Source: Circinella umbellata
Taxonomy: Eukaryota > Mucoromycota > Mucoromycetes > Mucorales > Lichtheimiaceae
DNA length: 10,219 nucleotides
Reading direction: 5' to 3'
NCBI GenBank assembly: GCA_025093555.1
Contig: JAIWNF010000208.1
Location: 1-10,219, forward strand
Shown here: one piece after another, positions 7,829 to 10,219 of the stretch
How the letters are laid out: each line of letters starts with the position of its first letter
Numbering within the stretch: the stretch's first letter is position 1
The notes under the pieces: generated by a model
Told to the model about the DNA's origin: nothing
Database searches by the model: none
Seen by the model: the letters and a program-made list of their open reading frames with translations, nothing else
Made by a program: the position numbers and the translations under genes

Positions 7829-8012
7829 TTATATTTCTTTCTACCCCACCTAATACCCATACCCCATTAGCTTTATATTTTTCTTTGTTATATTTTCTTT
7901 TATTAAATAAAGATTCATCAATTTCAACTTCTTTATCTTCTCCTCCAAGTATATCATTTTTTATATTTCTTATTGCATCATTTACTATCAACTTTCTAGG
8001 CTTTCTGGCCAT
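7820..8012 (-). pseudogene. Merlin (IS1595/ISXO2-like) transposase, N-terminal part
   Basis: Minus frame from ATG at 8010-8012: DAIRNIKNDILGGED, then KEVEIDESLFNKRKYNK, then GVWVLGGVERNIKKV. The first catalytic Asp is in EIDES (7917-7919). This is the start of the ISXO2-like DDE domain, which continues in the piece at 3067-3462. After about residue 64 the open frame is chimeric because it reads into the MULE inverted repeat. A family member normally has roughly 80-120 residues before EIDES, with a zinc ribbon and helix-turn-helix. Only about 30 are present, and the upstream sequence is a MITE-like palindrome, so the N-terminus is missing or replaced. Confidence 0.88.
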
Positions 8013-8041
8013 AGGTGGGGGATATTTTTTTTATGTGCGCC

Positions 8042-8187
8042 TTAGAGCACTCGCAACGGTTCTTGTAAAAAAAGCTTGTAACTCTGTTTACCAGCTTTTT
8101 TACAAATTTATGCTCGCCATGGTCCTGTAAAAAAGCTTGCAAAATGCAAAGCTTGTAAAATTACAAGGAGCGTTTGAGTGCTTGTAA
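8042..8187. repeat. MITE-like palindromic sequence
   Basis: Arms 8042-8077 (TTAGAGCACTCGCAACGG...) and 8149-8187 (reverse complement TTACAAGCACTCAAACG...) form an imperfect inverted repeat sharing GCACTC, ACG, CTTGTAA and AGCTT in order. Inside are further degenerate copies of CTTGTAAAAAAGCTTG in both orientations and a hairpin (AAGCTTGCA at 8133-8141 with TGCAAAGCTT at 8145-8154). No coding potential. The structure suggests a small non-autonomous transposon; its superfamily is not clear. Confidence 0.55.
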
Positions 8188-8229
8188 AAAAATTATCGCT
8201 TTCCACTTTTAATAAAAATCAACCTCTTC

Positions 8230-8310
8230 CTGCCTCGCTTCGCTCGGCTAAATGAGCCCCTTCGCTTCGCTCCGGGTCATTTAACGGCATACGGTTTCGC
8301 TGCGCATTCG
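8230..8310. repeat. GC-rich palindromic mini-island, right copy (inverted)
   Basis: On the minus strand this reads like the left island. The 35-bp core at 8249-8283 is identical to 2916-2950, followed by a CGAGCGAAGCGAG block and preceded by AGCGAAACCG/GCAAACCG-like sequence. It lacks the 9-bp CAAAGGGGG stem of the left copy and has no obvious flanking direct repeat. It directly abuts the 27-bp tandem array. Confidence 0.75.
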
Positions 8311-8417
8311 CTGTGGAAAAAAATGTTGTATCAGAGGTTGTAGAAAAAAATGCTGTATCTGAGGCTGTGGAAAAAAATGCTTTATTTGAGGTTGTGGAAG
8401 AAAATGCTTTATATGTA
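8311..8417 (+). repeat. 27-bp tandem repeat, about 4 units
   Basis: Units 8311-8337, 8338-8364, 8365-8391 and a partial unit from 8392. The consensus is close to CTGTGGAAAAAAATGCTGTAT followed by YTGAGG. The period is a multiple of three and the plus frame starting at 8310 is open to TAG 8463-8465, reading VEKNVVSEVVEKNAVSEAVEKN. No ATG precedes it in frame, so it is listed as a minisatellite rather than a gene. Confidence 0.9.
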
Positions 8418-8465
8418 CTTTTAAAAGAAAGAACAACTTTTTTTTTGTCATTTTACTTATCTTAG

Positions 8466-8657
8466 TTTACCACTAAGTTTAACTATGATAGTCTGACCTA
8501 TTATTTATACCCTAAACAATGTAAAACTGTTAATTTGTTATGTTGTATTTATAATTATTGGGGAGAGAAAAACAAAAAAAATAATTGTAAAAAAGAGAGT
8601 ATGTATATTAAAAGAAGAAACAAAAAATATATAATGGCGAATAATAAAACGAAAAGT
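8466..8657. other. Non-coding 3' flank of the right helicase
   Basis: AT-rich DNA downstream of the minus-strand helicase stop, with A-runs and no coding or RNA signal that I can support. Confidence 0.5.
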
Positions 8658-10219
8658 CTAAGTTGTAGTAGCTGTAGTAGTAGAAGATGTAGTAGCAGGG
8701 ATGGTGGTTGTAGGAGTATTTTGTTCAGTTGATGTTGCTAGTGGTGGTGGTAACAGTATCTCATGATATACAATGTTGTCAGTAGATGGTGTCGTAGTAG
8801 TAAATAATGTCATATCGACAGCAATATATATATTGTTTGGGTTTGTTGCCCTAGAGAGAGCAACATAGAGCTGGCCATGTGCAAACACATCTTCTTGTAG
8901 GCGAATACCGACGTGCTGTAAGGTTTGACCCTGTGCCTTATGTATGGTCATTGCAAATGCTGGTCGAACAGGCAGTTGGCGGCGACACAGGATAAATGGG
9001 TATTCACCTTCAGTTGTACACATATTAATGTGCGGAAGAAAATGTTCGGTACCTTCATGACCTTGATCAATTTTTTTTACACCAATACTCCAATCAAGAA
9101 ATCTTGTAACAAAAACTTTAGTTCCATTACATAAGCCAGCATCAGGATCAAGATTTCGTAATAAGACCAGAGGCATGCCAATTTTGAGCTGTAAAGAATG
9201 CGATGGAATTCCACTGGTGGTGATACTGTTTAAAAATTCAATAGGATAGCTTGCTGCAGCAGCTTCTGGATCATCATGATCAATAATTGTGTCATTAGAA
9301 TTGTATGTATATGCTGCACTAGGAAAAAGTGAAAATGCTGTATCATTAATGATATTGACGTCAACATTTTTTGCTGCTAAAATAGCTCTGTTATGATATT
9401 CATGAGGTTGAGGGTCAGGATTGTGGATGGTAGGATATATGGTGTCAATCAATAGCAATGGGTCATTTGCATCAATATACCATTCTGGTGGTATTTGTAC
9501 TTTAGTAGTATATGGTACTCGACCATCACCAATTGCAAGAAGAGTATCTGTAAATGCTGCAGCAGCAGGATCAGAATTTTGTTGTATGCGCATGTTTACT
9601 GTTAAATGGAGTACTTGAACAGCATGCCAAAAAGAAGCAGAACGAATAGAATCAGCAACGACTTCGGAGCGCGTTCCTTTTTTAACAACAGGAAGTAACT
9701 GACGAAAATCACCACCAAAAACAACAACTTTCCCACCAAATGGAACATTATCTAAAGCAGGATCTAATGCACCCATAATATCTCGGAGAGATCTGTCAAC
9801 TGCTTCAAAATTATGCTTGCTGCACATAACAGCTTCATCCCAGATAATGAGAGATGCCCTTTGAATAAGATATGCATGTGGACCACCGAGACGTAAATTA
9901 CATGTGGTGTTGTTATCAGCATTTAGTGGAATTTTAAAATGACTATGTGCTGTACGTCCACCAGGAAGTAAAGTAGCAGCAATTCCAGAAGAGGCAAAAG
10001 GTAATGCAATTTGATTTTGGGAGCGAACCTGGCTTAAAAGTGCTTTAAAGAGCTAAGATTTTCCGGTTCCACTAGGGCCATTTACAAAAAAAATGTGAGG
10101 GTTATATTCTGTGTCAGGTGCATTGATAGCAGCAGTAATAGAATTGAATGCATGGCGCTGTCCTTCATTTAATCCTGGTATCAAATCACGTGCAATACGT
10201 TCCTGTTCTTCTACATTAT
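8658..10219 (-). pseudogene. Helitron-type PIF1-like helicase, nearly intact, partial at window edge
   Basis: The minus frame is open from the right edge (NVEEQERIARDLIPGLNEGQ) to TAG 8658-8660, about 520 codons, except for TAG at 10053-10055. Motifs in order are Walker A GPSGTGKS (10056-10079), SSGIAATLLPGGRTAHS, Walker B IIWDEAVM (about 9825-9848), FGGKVVVFGGDFRQLLPV, LHLTVNMR, LKIGMPLVLLRNLDPDAGLCNG, TIHKAQGQTL (about 8917-8950) and YVALSRAT. The stop replaces the residue after GKS, normally Tyr, Phe or Thr, so one point mutation accounts for it. No frameshifts and no intron. The C-terminus carries a Thr/Pro-rich tail of about 40 residues. It is convergent with the left helicase, belongs to a distinct lineage and is younger in decay. 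The Rep part would lie to the right. Confidence 0.9.

Larger units (their letters stand above)
2916..8283 (-). mobile_element. Candidate Merlin element with GC-rich inverted ends, containing the nested MULE
   Basis: The Merlin transposase halves are bracketed by two inverted copies of a GC-rich sequence (2916-2950 and 8249-8283, 35/35 identical). Similarity continues inward (CGAGCGAAGCGAG) and loosely outward (AAACCG). Without the MULE and one duplication copy the bracketed unit is about 1.0 kb, a normal size for a Merlin transposon. No direct target duplication was found outside these ends, so the limits are tentative. Confidence 0.4.

Noticed and set aside
8311..8417. CRISPR-like repeat array
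   Set aside because: Units are directly contiguous 27-mers without spacers, in a eukaryotic transposon context.
8535..8732. Plus-strand frame ending in a Ser/Cys/Arg-rich tail
   Set aside because: The tail is the antisense of the ACT/ACA-rich threonine tail of the right helicase, and the start is A-rich non-coding DNA.
1..10219. Reassigned stop codons (UAA/UAG read as an amino acid) to explain many in-frame stops in conserved domains
   Set aside because: TAG, TAA and TGA all occur. The residues expected at the sites differ (Trp, Tyr/Phe, acidic, others), and the same genes carry frameshifts. Pseudogene decay explains it better.

Overview
The window reads as an AT-rich eukaryotic 'transposon graveyard'. 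Short GT-AG introns, several eukaryotic DNA transposon families (Helitron, Merlin, Mutator-like), microsatellites and GC-rich palindromic mini-islands in an otherwise AT-rich background all point away from bacteria. An early-diverging fungus (Mucoromycota-like) is my best guess. This is an inference from element content, not a proven assignment. No host gene, tRNA or rRNA is recognisable.

Layout. (1) 1-2355 (+): the 3' part of a Helitron-type PIF1-like helicase, decayed by three in-frame stops and four apparent 1-base losses, with one clear 98-nt intron. (2) 2356-2849: AT-rich non-coding DNA with (AT)n and (ATT)n microsatellites. (3) 2857-2970: a GC-rich palindromic island flanked by a 7-bp direct repeat. 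(4) 3067-3462 and 7820-8012 (-): two halves of one Merlin (IS1595/ISXO2-like DDE) transposase. (5) Splitting those halves is a 4357-bp Mutator-like element (MULE), 3463-7819. It has 77-bp terminal inverted repeats (70/77 identical) and a perfect 9-bp target-site duplication (ATACTTTTT). It encodes on the minus strand a degenerate multi-exon transposase with, in order, an N-terminal C..C..HxH zinc-finger-like segment, the MULE catalytic core, a SWIM zinc finger and an OTU-type cysteine protease domain. (6) 8042-8187: a palindromic MITE-like sequence. (7) 8230-8310: a second GC-rich island. Its 35-bp core is identical, in inverted orientation, to that of the first island. (8) 8311-8417: a 27-bp tandem repeat. 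(9) 8658-10219 (-): a second Helitron-type helicase, convergent with the first, almost intact (one in-frame TAG right after the Walker A motif) and running off the right edge.

How it fits together. Removing the MULE and one copy of its 9-bp duplication fuses the two Merlin halves into a continuous frame exactly where the family expects it (GGVER..|..F.IPVDR). This is a directly readable nested insertion: Merlin first, MULE later, both then inactivated. The two GC-rich islands bracket the Merlin remnant as an inverted pair, and each also lies downstream of a helicase gene. They could therefore be Merlin-associated terminal repeats, Helitron-associated 3' elements, or an independent dispersed family.

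The most interesting system is the MULE-SWIM-OTU transposase with its recognisable Asp/Cys/His protease residues, together with the shared GC-rich palindromes built on the GCGAAGC mini-hairpin motif.
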